The notes below the pieces were generated by a model. The model saw nothing but the letters and a program-made list of their open reading frames with translations. It made no database searches and was not told where the DNA came from. 64,000 nt of DNA from Hemerocallis citrina (taxonomy: Eukaryota > Streptophyta > Magnoliopsida > Asparagales > Asphodelaceae). Made by a program: the position numbers and the translations under genes. The stretch lies in the NCBI GenBank assembly GCA_017893485.1, contig CM030363.1, positions 115,234,004 to 115,298,003 on the forward strand, given 5' to 3'. Position 1 is the first letter of the stretch. Each line of letters opens with the position of its first letter. This document shows, piece after piece, positions 45,238 to 55,400 of this stretch.

Positions 45238-45313
45238 GCTGACTACTATGAACATCCAGAACACTATGTCCCTATTTTTCATGAGAAGATTGCTCCCTAT
45301 GCATCTGTAATTG
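45238..45313 (+). pseudogene. Captured exon of LKR/SDH
   Basis: The exon has acceptor CTATTGCAG and donor GTGAGG and reads ADYYEHPEHYVPIFHEKIAP followed by YASVI. This matches a conserved internal exon of the plant bifunctional lysine-ketoglutarate reductase/saccharopine dehydrogenase, the first enzyme of lysine breakdown, from the LKR half. The phase (ends after the first base of a codon) fits the VNCMYW sequence that normally follows in the family. Only this exon and flanking intron sequence were captured. Confidence 0.82.
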
Positions 45314-45688
45314 GTGAGGCTGTTGTCTATTGTCATCCTTTCTATTGATATCTTTGTTTCTTTATTCCTCAATTGTTTAAAATCAATTGTTGAAGCAGCT
45401 TCACAAACTGCATGTTAATGTCATATCCATGCCCCCCTCCCTCTCTTTCATTTTCACTTCTACAGGAAGTAACTTTGCTTTTTTAATGTCGTGGAAATGT
45501 GCTTGAGCAAGACGGTAAACTATCATCCTATATTGGTGATGTAGACATCAATGAAAAACTTGATTGTGTTTTATTTATTGCAGGTTAACTAATGTTAATG
45601 AAGAAGGGCATCTTTATGGGGTTTCTGGAAGCTCGGGAGGTTATGCTGAAACGGTTTTTCGCCACGTTGCTAAAACCATCTTTAATAC

Positions 45689-46306
45689 TGTTACCGCTAA
45701 ATCTGGTGTGGGGGTAAACAGATAGTATTTGTGGATTCGTGAAAATCCTGAATAGCAAACCTCTAACCTGTTCCGCCAGAGATTGACCGTTGACTCCCGC
45801 CGTTAACCTGCAAAAAGTGCGAGACACCGGGGTTGATCCCGGCGACGCACCCTCCGACGCTCAAGTCAATAATCAGAAATGATTAAGAAAGAGCGTAAAT
45901 TGAGAAAATACTCATTACCTCTCAATGGAGATGGATGGGGGGTATTTATAGGCATCTTTGGGACTGGATTAGGAATGTAATCCCCGTGATTAGATAAGGA
46001 ATATTCTCCTAGTCATCAGATAAGGAATTGAATCCCTAATTCCCAGTGAAAAGATAGATGTAAATCAGGGCCGTTGATTAAGATCTAATCAGGGACCTTG
46101 ATTGTATCTTGCTGGATCGGGTGTGCAGCGGATTGGAACCCATACCCAGTTGACGTGGATCCGTTCATGGGTTATTGGGCTTTGAATAAAGACCCTAGTT
46201 CCCATTTTAGACCCGTTTGTAGGTGAAATTACCGTTTTACCCCTGAGCTTTAAGATTCGTGTCCGATGTGAACGGTCCCGATTTAATCCCATTTTTAGCC
46301 ATATCA
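45689..46306 (-). repeat. 3' LTR of element C (618 bp)
   Basis: On the minus strand it starts TGATATGGCTAAAAATGG and ends AGCGGTAACA. It matches 53152-53768 with about eight differences, including one single-base indel (GACCCTAGTT versus GACCCAGTT). Confidence 0.93.
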
Positions 46307-46745
46307 CGAGCCCCCCGACTCCTAGAGACTGAGTTTTTTCAGTCTTTGAGGAGTAGTTTTACTGTTCTAATGGCGTACGGGATTTTATCGGTGTTCTTAA
46401 GGGAGTTTGGATCTTGCTCGGGGGTGTAATGGTGTTATTCTGGGCTTGTAAAATACCCAAAAATGTCCTCAGAATTTTCTGGATTTTTGGTGATTTTTCC
46501 AGATTTTTCTGAATTTTTCCTCATTTTTTGAATTTTTTATTCATTTTCCGAATTAAATAATTAATTATCGAAAAATATTAAATAATTATTCTAATTAAAT
46601 AATTATATTTCTTAGAATTTAAAATAATTTTTCTGAATTTATAATTATTTTTAGAATTTTTATTTAATTTTTTCCGATTTTTTAAATATTTTTTCGGATT
46701 TTTTAAATAAAAAAACAATTAAATAATTAAATAAATAAATTAAAG
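46307..46745 (-). other. Polypurine tract and AT-rich 3' noncoding region of C
   Basis: On the minus strand GGAGTCGGGGGGCTCG abuts the LTR. 46323-46745 matches 1335-1744 of element B (CAGTCTTTGAGGAGTAG, GATTTTATCGGTGTTC) and is otherwise AT-rich. Confidence 0.75.
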
Positions 46746-49340
46746 AATACCTGGACACGTGGCGCGATCGTGTGCGTTGATCACGATCAAGCGAGGGCGC
46801 ATCGGGAGGAGAAAGAGGAGGCCATTTTTTGGTGTAATAGGATCGGTGCCATGAATGCTCGGCAAAAGGTGGCCGAAGTCTACGAGGGCGACACGTGTCA
46901 AGTCAACGTTTGACCTTTTTTTTTTTCTTTTCGCTGCAGTTGCTGTCGTATTCTCTCTCTTCTCCTTCGTCTGGTCCCTTTCTCACGCTCTCGCCCCTCC
47001 TCCCTTCTTCTTCGTTTTCTCCGTTCGCGAGGTGCGAGATGTCCACGAAGTGGAGCTCGATGGAAGAGCTCGGAGAGAGGGAGAGCTCGGAGAGTGGGAG
47101 AGCTCGGCAGCTTCGGTAAGCGAGCTCAGTACTGGGTTCGGCGTCGGAATGGAGCTCGACCATTGATTCTAAGGACGGAGCTTGCATAGTTCGGAGCTCG
47201 TCGAGGCGGTGACGGAGCTCGACTGTGGGAGAGCTCGACGTGGTGGTGAGCTCGATGTTGGTGAGCTTCACGACTTCGATAGCGGGGGACCTCGACTGCT
47301 GTGGCGAAGAGGTCGACGGAGCTCGGCGGCGACGGTGTGGAGCTCAAGCTTCAGCCATGGGAGAGCTCGGCGAGGAGATGAGTAGAGTTTGGCTGTCGAG
47401 GGAGATAGCTTGATGGTGGCTCGAGCTTGACGATGGAGCTGTTCGGTTGAAGATGACGAGCTGGTCGACGACACGGTGGTGTCGAGGTTGAGGAGAGCTC
47501 GGTTGCCGACGGGGCTTGGCTGCGAACAGAGGTCGCGTCGTGGAGGAGCTCGTGGTTCGAGCGCGGGTGGAGCTCGAAGTTGAAGGTGTTGACGATGTTG
47601 GGTTTGAAGCTTGCGAGAAGGTGACGAACTGTATTGTGTTATTCGGTTTTTACTTGGGTTTGGCGCCAAAGTGGCTTGAAGAAGAAGGGGGTGACGTGGC
47701 GGTTTGGTTTGGGTTCGGGTCCTCTTGATGGGTCCGAACCCGACCCCTTGTGTTCCCCTCGTCATTTTTTTTTTGGGGTCTGTGCTGGTGCCGAACTCAA
47801 CTGGTGCAGAACTCAAGCCCGTAAAACGGTCGGTGTCAGGAACGCTCGGCAGATGGTGCCGAACTCAACTGGTGTCGAACTCAAGCCCGTAAAACGGTCG
47901 GTGTCAAGAATGCTCGGCAGCTGGTGCCGAACTTAACTGGTGCCGAACTCAAGCCCGTAAAACGGTCGGTGTCAAGAACGCTCGGCAGCTGGCCGAAGTC
48001 CACGTGGGCGACACGTGGCGAAGTCAACGGTATGCGTTGACCCCCCCCCCCCTTTTTTTTTCTTTTTTTGTTTTTTTCTCGCCAGGTCTGTTTCTTCTTC
48101 TCCTTCGTTGGTCTTCTTCGTCTTCTCTTTCGTTTCTCTTCTTCGTCCTTCGCCAGCTCTCGAGAGCGTGCTCGAGCTCGGAGCTTCTGGACCTCGGCAG
48201 CGGAGCTGAATGGAGGGGACTCGACGTCGGAGCTCGCGGGGGAGGTCGACGGGGAAGCTCAGAGCTCGGACTTTTGGAGTCGAGGTCGGGAGCTCGCGGA
48301 GCTTGATGAGGCGATGACGGCTTCGACGAAGGAGAGGGAGTGATATGGGGTTCTTGGCACACTGAAGGAGAGAGGAGTCCGGAGCTGTGTTCGAGCTCGT
48401 CGGAGGTAGAGCTCGATGGAGGTGAGCTCGGCGTCTTGGTCGGCATTGGTCCGGCGAGGCCTGAGGTTGAAGATGAACTCGGAGATAACGAAGCTCGACG
48501 AGGGAGACGCCGAAGGCAGCCGGCAATGGAGGGGAGAGCTCGGTATTGGAGATGGAGCTCGGTTGTGGGAGAGTTCGACGCAGAGTTTTGTGATGACGGA
48601 GCTCGACGACTGAATGAGCTCGTCGGAAGTGGAGCTCGACGTGTTGGAGCTCGGCGACGACGATGATGGAGCTCGTGGTTCGGCCATGGCGGTTGGTGTG
48701 TTGCTCTTGGCGAACGCCGTCGAGCTCGAAGGTGACGAGCTGTTTTGTGAAGCTCGGAACATGGCCATGGAGGTGGTCGAAGCTTGAGGCTTTGTTGATG
48801 AGGTCGACGAGTGGGTTCGGCGTCGGAGGCAGGAGACGACGGAGGGGGGAGCTCGAAGGTGACGAGCTGTCTTTGATGGAGACGGAGATGTTCAGTGTCG
48901 TGGGTTTCTCGGAGGTGAGCTCGGCGGCGGAGGCATTCGGCCATGGTGATGGAGCTCACGAACGACTGCGTTCGACGACGACGTGGAAGGTGTGTTCAGC
49001 GGAGCCCAAGGTCGAAGGAGGTGGCTTCGTTGGAAGTTGGCGACTGCGTGAGCTCGGTGACTGCGTGAGCTCGTGGCATGGAGGTGGCGAGCTCGTCGGA
49101 CATGGAGCTTCGGGGGGAGACGACGTAGAGCTCGTCGAGGCGGTGTTGGGTTTTGGAGAAGAAGGAAGAGCTCTGTTTTTCTTTGTTCCTCGGTTATTGT
49201 TTTGTTCCTTGGTTTTTGCTTTGTTTGCTTGGGATTTGCGCCAAGGTGGCTGAAGAGGAAGGGGAGGAGAGAGAACGGGTTTTGGGTTCGGATCTTTAAT
49301 GGGTCTGAACCCGACCCTATAGCCCCCCTTTTCTTTTCTG
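46746..49340 (-). repeat. Two GAGCTCG-rich modules of element C
   Basis: Module 1 (46746-47770) and module 2 (47995-49340) have the same order: ACACGTGG motif, T/C tract (46915-46990 and 48039-48150), GAGCTCG-rich body, GGCGCCAA or TTGCGCCAAG, then GGGTCCGAACCCGACCC-type end. The 47780-47995 join consists of three 67-bp units. Element B has one module. Long open frames on both strands reflect composition only. Confidence 0.72.
47780..47995 (-). repeat. 67-bp tandem units, first block (3 copies)
   Basis: GCCGAACTCAACTGGTG...CCCGTAAAACGGTCGGTGTC recurs three times between the two GAGCTCG modules. Confidence 0.8.
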
Positions 49341-49569
49341 TGTCATTTGTATATGAGCCGTCGATCGCATTTGAGCACGGATTCCGAGGTAGAGACTTCC
49401 CTTTTCATTTTGAGCTCCGATGGCAAGTTGCTTCGGCAACGTTGCCGACCCTCTTCAAATATGTGTTAAGAAGGAGGCCGAAGCCCAGGGGGGTTCGGGG
49501 TTTCCTACCGAGGTGTAGAGATACTTCGGTGTGACGACATATGTAGAGAGGAAGTTCGGCGAGTCTTTG

Positions 49570-50010
49570 CCGGGGTCGGTGTCAAGATCGCTCGGCAGCG
49601 GGTGCCGAACTCAAATGTGCCGAACTCAAGCCCGTAAAACGGTCGGTGGCAAGAACGCTCGGCAGCGGGTGCCGAACTCAAATGTGCCGAACTCAAGCCC
49701 GTAAAACGGTCGGTGGCAAGAACGCTCGGCAGCGGGTGCCGAACTCAAATGTGCCGAACTCAAGCCCGTAATATGGTCGGTGGCAAGAACCTCGGAGCGG
49801 GTGCCGAACTCACGCCCGTAATACGGTCGGTGTCAAGAACGCTCGGCAGCTAGTGCCGAGGCTCGAGACTTAGAAATTTTTTGGAGATCTTGACTGCCGA
49901 ACTCAAGCCCGTAATATGGTCGGTGGCAAGAACGCTCGGCAGCGGGTGCCGAACTCAAGCTCGTAAAACGGTCGGTGGCAAGAACGCTTGGCACGGGTGC
50001 CGAACTCCAA
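49570..50010 (-). repeat. 67-bp tandem units, second block (about 6 copies)
   Basis: ACTCAAGCCCGTAAAACGG starts at 49624, 49691 and 49758, then in shortened forms to about 50010. It is the same repeat as 47780-47995. The segment 50030-50300 that follows matches 3544-3790 of element B. Confidence 0.8.
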
Positions 50011-50299
50011 TTTTCCCTGCAGAGTTCTTCTTGATATTCCCGGTGCTACGGAGGTCGGCTCGGGGCGTACGACCCCTTGTTTCGAAGCTAATCCGAAGAT
50101 CTACAACTTCTCTTCAGGAGTGAGATGAAGATTCACCCTCTTTCATGGTCAAAATAGCCCCGCAACATCCTTGTCTTCATGAAGTTGAGGAGTGTTTTGG
50201 TCGTGGGGATTTTGGAAGAGGAGCTCCACTCCTAGGGGCGGAGAAGCTGTGCTGGGAAAAACCCTTGTGCCCAGAAGACCCTTGTAAGAGCCGTGGGAA

Positions 50300-51000
50300 G
50301 ACCCACTCTTTGAGGTTAGCAGAGCGAAGAGCTTGACTCTGGGAGAGAGCCCTTTGTGAGACGAGCTTGAGGAGCGACCCAAGGAGAGAGTGGTGAGCTC
50401 CGAACTCATTGAGAAGAGGTCCGCTTTTGGAGGCGAGCGGAGCGAAGAGCTTGACTCTGGGAGAGAGCCGTTTGGGAGACGAGTTTGAGGAGCAACCCTA
50501 GGAGAAAGTTGTGGGCTCCGAACTCGTTATTTAAGTGAGGGAACCAACGGTTGTGGGAGCAATTCCGAATGGCGAACCACTTCTAGCTCGCTTAACAGCG
50601 AACTTGCGAAGTAGAATCGAGCCAAGTGTTGGACTCCGGAACCATCGTTAGAAAAGTTCAACGGCTGTGGGAGCAATTCCGAATGGCGAACCACTTCTAA
50701 CCTGCTTAAGAGCAAGTTATTCGAAGCAGAATCGAACCAAGTGTTGGACTCCGGAACCATCGGTAGAGTTGTTCAACGGTTGTGGGAGCAATTCCGAATG
50801 GCGAACCACTTCTAACCCGCTTAAGAGCAAGTTATTCGAAGCAGAATCGAACCAAGTGTTGGACTCCGGAACTATCGGTAGAGTTGTTCAATGGTTGTGG
50901 GAGCAATTCCGAATGGCGAACCACTTCTAACCCGCTTAAGAGCAAGTTATTCGAAGCAGAATCGAACCAAGTGTTGGACTCCGGAACCATCGTTAGAGTT
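50300..51000 (-). repeat. 115-bp tandem arrays, types I and II, of element C
   Basis: About two type I units (GAGGAGCGACCCAAGG, GAGGAGCAACCCTAGG) are followed by four type II units with ATTCCGAATGGCG at 50562, 50676, 50791 and 50906 (114-115-bp spacing). The order and orientation are as in element B, but with fewer units. Confidence 0.92.
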
Positions 51001-51219
51001 TAGTGAGTTGCGGGAGGAGCCATGTAGAAGAAGCTGGACTCCGAAATCACCATTTAACGAGTCGTGACTCGGAGAGATTGAGATGACGCAAGAGCAACAA
51101 TTTCCAATGAAAAAACGTAAAGTTTTATTGAAATAAACTAAGTGGCTGCTTCAATAGGGCGAGCCATTATTACATGCTATTGGCCGGGTTACAAGCATCG
51201 GTCTTATTGAAAATCAAAA

Positions 51220-53080
51220 TCCTACTTCTACGATAAGGTGAAGACCTCTTGGGAGGAGCTGGGAGGTTCTGAGTCTTGGAGCTCGCCGGTCCCTTCGGTT
51301 TGTTTGTTGGCTTCTCAGAGAGGAAGCTCGGCCCCCTCTTTTTGGATGAACTTGGTCAGGTGTCCCCGCTGTACGAGTTCTTCGATCTCCTCCTTGAGAG
51401 CCCGACAATCATCCGTATCGTGGCCGTGGTCCCTGTGAAAGCGGCACCACTTATCTTTGTCCCTCTTCTTACCAGGGGTATTCATTCTAGGGGGAGCGCG
51501 GAGTAGTCCTTCCTTGTCCACCTCCATAAGGACTTCTGATATATTAGCAATGAGGGGGGTGAACTTCTCAAAACGTGGAGTCGAACGGCGCTGGCCATTA
51601 CTGTCCTTCTGGGATTTTTGGGACCCCTCTTTGCTTGTGCTCTTCCGTTTGTTCCCGGAAGATGTCTCCTCAAGAGTAGGGGGGTTGAGAGCCTCTTCGG
51701 CTCGAATGTACTTTTCACACCTGAGAAGGAGGTCGGCAAAGCTCTGTGGAGGCTTCTTAGCAAGAGAGGAACGAAGGCTGGAATTGAAGACATTCGATTG
51801 GAAGGCGGCCGTTGCGACGGATTGGTCGAGGGAGGCCATGGACCTGACCTCCGCAGTGAACCTCTTCACATAGTCTCTTAACTTCTCACCTTTCTCTTGC
51901 CTGAGCTGGAGGAGTGAGATGCTGGTCTTCTCCGTGCGCCTGCTACTCACGAAGTGGGTGATGAATAGTGTTTCGAACTGCTCGAAGGAGAATATGGAAG
52001 ACGGGGCGAGGCGGGAGTACCATTCCCGAGCCGAGCCCTTGAGAGTAGCAGGGAATGTCTTGCACAGCAAGGGCATCGGAGGCTTGGTGGATGAGCATGA
52101 GAGTCTTGAAGCTCTCAATGTGGTCAACGGGGTCAGTCTCCCCGGTGTAAGTCTCAAATTGGGGAGGTTTGAAGCCGAACGGCACAGGTGCATCCACAAT
52201 GGTTCGGGAGAAAGGGGGTCGAGTAGGACGTAGGGTCCTCCCCCTAAGCTCTTCTTCTCGACCTATCTGACCCAGGCGCCTCTCTACCTCATGAAGACGG
52301 CGATACATGGCGTCGTCCCTCCGACGGTAATCAGCCGAGCCTCTAGACTCGTCTTCGTAGGAGGGAGAGCGAGGGCTGCGGCGATGGTAACTTCGGGAGC
52401 GACGAGGACTTGGGGTACGCCGGGAGTTGGTAGGAGCGGGACGAGGAGATGGGGACCGTCGGCGAGGGCTTCGGACTGGAGGAGGGGACGGGGCCTTCGG
52501 CTCATTAGGGTTTTGACGGAGGTTGAGTGCCTGTTGTACCATTGCTTGGAACTGCTGGAACTCGGCACGGGTGATTGGTGCCTCATTGTTCCTGGGCTGT
52601 TGCCGATCTGCGAGGGAGTGCCTCCTTCTGTAATGCTCGGGGGACTCCCTCCTTCCCCTTCGGACAGGGGATCTTCTGTAGTCTCGGCGGTGAGGGGATC
52701 GCTCACCCGGACGTTGTTGGCGGGAGGCTCCCTCTCGGGCCCGCTTCTCGTCCAGACGGTGGCGTAAGTCCTCCACCTTCTGCCGGTTTTGAGGATTATG
52801 AGAGGCCATGGAATCCATAGAGGCTTTGTGTATGGAGACGCGGTCTTGATGGAGAGGTTGCTTCATGCGGGAGCCCCCCGCACCGGCATTCTGAGGACCG
52901 GTGGGACCCTTGGGGGGTTCCTGATTCTGAAGAGGAGGCTGATCTTGTTGAAGAGGGTCCTCCACTTGAGGCGGGGGTTGTCCCTGCTGCGGAGCGGGTT
53001 GGACGGGGACTACCTCTTGCTGATCGGCGGGGTTAGGGCCCGCGGTTGGACCCTCTGGACCTGACTTTTCTCGGAGGCAT
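51220..53080 (-). pseudogene. gag: gag of element C (nearly intact)
   Basis: The first ATG (53080-53078) gives MPPRKVRSRGSNRGP and a stop. The main frame opens at 52965 and runs 340 codons: an Arg/Ser/Pro-rich N-terminal part with EDESRGSADYRRRDDAMYRR, then PPFSRTIVDAPVPFGFKPP. A single extra base near 52065 shifts the frame; the rest (PATLKGSAREWYSRLAP, FTAEVRSMASLDQ, the knuckle-like WCRFHRDHGHDTDDC) is in the second frame to 51315, ending in a Pro/Ser tail near 51220. Retrotrans_gag core and knuckle are both present. It is the best-preserved Gag in the window. No protease or RT follows, so any movement would have needed pol from a relative such as element A. Confidence 0.9.
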
Positions 53081-53130
53081 GGCTGGAGAAGATCGGACCA
53101 ACGGGAGGAGGGGCTACTATTCGTTTGGTG

Positions 53131-53148
53131 TTCCCACAGACGGCGCCA
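53131..53148 (-). other. Primer-binding site of element C
   Basis: On the minus strand TGGCGCCGTCTGTGGGAA begins three bases after the 5' LTR. Identical to element B's site. Confidence 0.85.
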
Positions 53149-53151
53149 ATC

Positions 53152-53768
53152 TGTTACCGCTAAATTTGGTGTGGGGGTAAACAGATAGTATTTGTGGATT
53201 CGTGAAAATCCTGAATAGCAAACCTCTAACCTGTTCCGCCGGAGATTGACCGTTGACTCCCGCCGTTAACCTGCAAAAAGTGCGAGACACCGGGGTTGAT
53301 CCCGGCGATGCACCCTCCGACGCTCAAGTCAATAATCAGAAATGATTAAGAAAGAGCGTAAATTGAGAAAATACTCATTACCTCTCAATGGAGATGGATG
53401 GGGGGTATTTATAGGCATCTTTGGGACTGGATTAGGAATGTAATCCCCGTGATTAGATAAGGAATATTCTCCTAGTCATCAGATAAGGAATTGAATCCCT
53501 AATTCCCAGTGAAAAGATAGATGTAAATCAGGGCCGTTGATTAAGATCTAATCAGGAACCTTGATTGTATCTTGCTGGATCAGGTGTGCAGCGGATTGGA
53601 ACTCATACCCAGTTGACGTGGATCCGTTCATGGGTTATTGGGCTTTGAATAAAGACCCAGTTCCCATTTCAGACCCGTTTGTAGGTGAAATTACCGTTTT
53701 ACCCCTGAGCTTTAAGATTCGTGTCCGATGTGAACGGTCCCGATTTAATCCCATTTTTAGCCATATCA
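53152..53768 (-). repeat. 5' LTR of element C (617 bp)
   Basis: TATA box TATAAATA at 53413-53406 on the minus strand. The outer end TGATATGG abuts AATAC (53769-53773), the target-site duplication. Confidence 0.93.
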
Positions 53769-55139
53769 AATACATTAGAAGTAAGTTTATTTTTAAGAGT
53801 TTATACTTACTTTCATTAGTGATTTATTTCCTGATATGTTACATGGTTTTCTTTTTTCGTAGATTGATGGTAAAATGGTTTTGAGATTTGTTCTGTGCCG
53901 AACAAGTTTTCTTTATTACCCTTCGCTGAATGTGCCTAATAACTATTCCTTTAATTTTTTGATGGTACAGGAACTTGCTGAGATGATTTCAACATTGTAG
54001 ATCAGAGTTATTTATTGGCGAGTTGTAGATGTACACTATTTATTGGCAATGGAAGCTAATTTTCTGTTGATGGAGCAAACCTCGAAATTAAGTGGATGAG
54101 ATTGTTATAAGACTTTATATGCTTATTATATGTCAGTATGGTACTCTTAGGTTGACATTTTAACTATTTTGTAATTTGAATTTGACATGCTTGTAATACT
54201 TCATTAATTTTTAATATGATTGAAGTTTAATTTTATTTAATTTTATTTCATAAACACATGTATTTATTTCATTGTGTATTTGGTTTATAATTGAATTAAT
54301 ATTATAAAAGAAAATATTAAATTATCATAAGCGTAATTAATAAGAAAAAATTGTGTATAGAGCGATGGGTATATATTCAAATAATTAGATGCGAAAACCA
54401 TCCCTAAAACCTATAGCAATGGAGCTTCAACCGTGGGTATAGGAAAACAAAATGTGTCTTTAAAACCTATACCAACGGATACGAAACCGTGGGTATAACC
54501 CCAAGGTTTTGTCCAACGGGTGAAAAAACCGTCGCTACAGGCTATAGTGACGGCATTTTGCCGTGGGTATAGCTAATTAAAAACGACGGAAAAAAATGCC
54601 CGTTGGTATAGGTTTTACGGGCTATACCTACGGTTTTTCGCCTTTTACCCACAGATTTTTGCTGTCACTATATGTCAAATTCCTTGTAGTGGATGAATTT
54701 TCAATGATGAATTCTTAAGAGATTATGTTTTAATCTTAATTAACTTGTATTGAGAAAGTTTTGATGAATATGATAAGTGTATTGTGAAAATGAATAGTTT
54801 GAGATTGTACTTATTGATGAATAAATAAGATGAATGAAAGAATTTGAATAAAATATGAATACATGAAAATGGAGAACATGAGTAATATAGGGTAGAGTAT
54901 CCCAAGTTGTTGAACATGAAAGATGTTGATTCTAGAGGCTTAGTGAGACCTAGGTTCCGGCAAAGAAATGAGAATGAATAATTGATTTTGAGAAAGGGTC
55001 AGTATGGGATATCGTTCTTGGTGTATGGTTTAAGACTGGTAGTAGGGTAAGCTAGCTCTAGGTAGTATTATTCAATCATGTTTCAAACATAAGGACATGC
55101 ACTAGTTGGTGACATGATGAAACTAAAGCAAACATGAGT

Positions 55140-55400
55140 TATGGACTCCAGAATGGTCCTTGGAGAGAGACAGTCCCCAGTATTCTAGGACGATGGACGT
55201 AAGGGCCACAAAATGATCCACGGAGCGAGAATGATCTCCAGTATTTTGGAACGAGAGCGACACTCATGGGATACTTGTGCAATGAGGGCTCTAGGATGAC
55301 CTGCAGAGTGAGACGATCCCCAGTATTCCGAAACGATGGACGTAAGGGCCACAGAATGATCCACAGTGTGGGATTGGACTCCAGTATTCCAAGGGACAAG
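55140..55400 (+). repeat. Imperfect ~60-bp repeats in the Del/Tekay-like LTR
   Basis: CCCCAGTATTC-type blocks with GATGGACGTAAGGGCCAC occur about four times (near 55165, 55225, 55320 and 55380). They are noncoding. Confidence 0.6.

Larger units (their letters stand above)
45689..53768 (-). mobile_element. Element C: Tat-lineage gag-only LTR retrotransposon (8.1 kb)
   Basis: LTRs at 45689-46306 and 53152-53768 are bounded by a perfect duplication AATAC (45684-45688 and 53769-53773). It has a primer-binding site (53148-53131) and polypurine tract (46322-46307), gag (53080-51220), 115-bp arrays of both types, a 67-bp array and two GAGCTCG-rich modules. There is no pol: gag is followed at once by the same AATAAAAC segment that follows pol in element A. 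The LTRs differ at only about eight places that I counted, making this the youngest of the three Tat insertions. It sits in the NAR1 exon of the CACTA element. Confidence 0.92.
45584..54000 (+). pseudogene. NAR1: Captured NAR1 (Fe-S assembly) exons, split by element C
   Basis: The first exon starts at 45584 (acceptor TTGCAG) and reads LTNVNEEGHLYGVSGSSGGY followed by AETVFRHVAKTIF. It is interrupted at 45688 by element C and resumes at 53774, ending ...TLE at 53780 (donor GTAAGT). A second exon from 53863 (acceptor TCGTAG) reads IDGKMVLRFVLC and then loses similarity. GSSGGYAETVFRH and GKxVLxFxLC belong to the C-terminal part of NAR1/GOLLUM, the iron-only-hydrogenase-like protein of cytosolic Fe-S cluster assembly. 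The segment normally between AKxxF and the VTLE region is missing, so the copy was already internally deleted before the retrotransposon landed. Confidence 0.82.
41814..54691 (+). mobile_element. Non-autonomous CACTA element carrying three host-gene fragments
   Basis: It starts CACTACAAGAAATTTGCC and ends, inverted, CACTACAAGGAATTTGAC. The flanks are GAT on both sides (41811-41813 and 54692-54694), the 3-bp duplication typical of CACTA elements. Subterminal regions (41840-41990 and 54380-54660) repeat CCGTGGGTATAG / CTATACCTACGG units. Without the inserted element C it is about 4.8 kb. In place of a transposase it holds, all on the plus strand, exons of cryptochrome-DASH, LKR/SDH and NAR1. 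It lies inside the Del/Tekay-like LTR. Confidence 0.92.

Noticed and set aside
47268..49253. ORFs of 182, 184, 311 and 196 codons in element C's GAGCTCG modules
   Set aside because: Same compositional effect. Overlapping frames on opposite strands with Ser/Arg/Pro-rich translations and no recognisable family.
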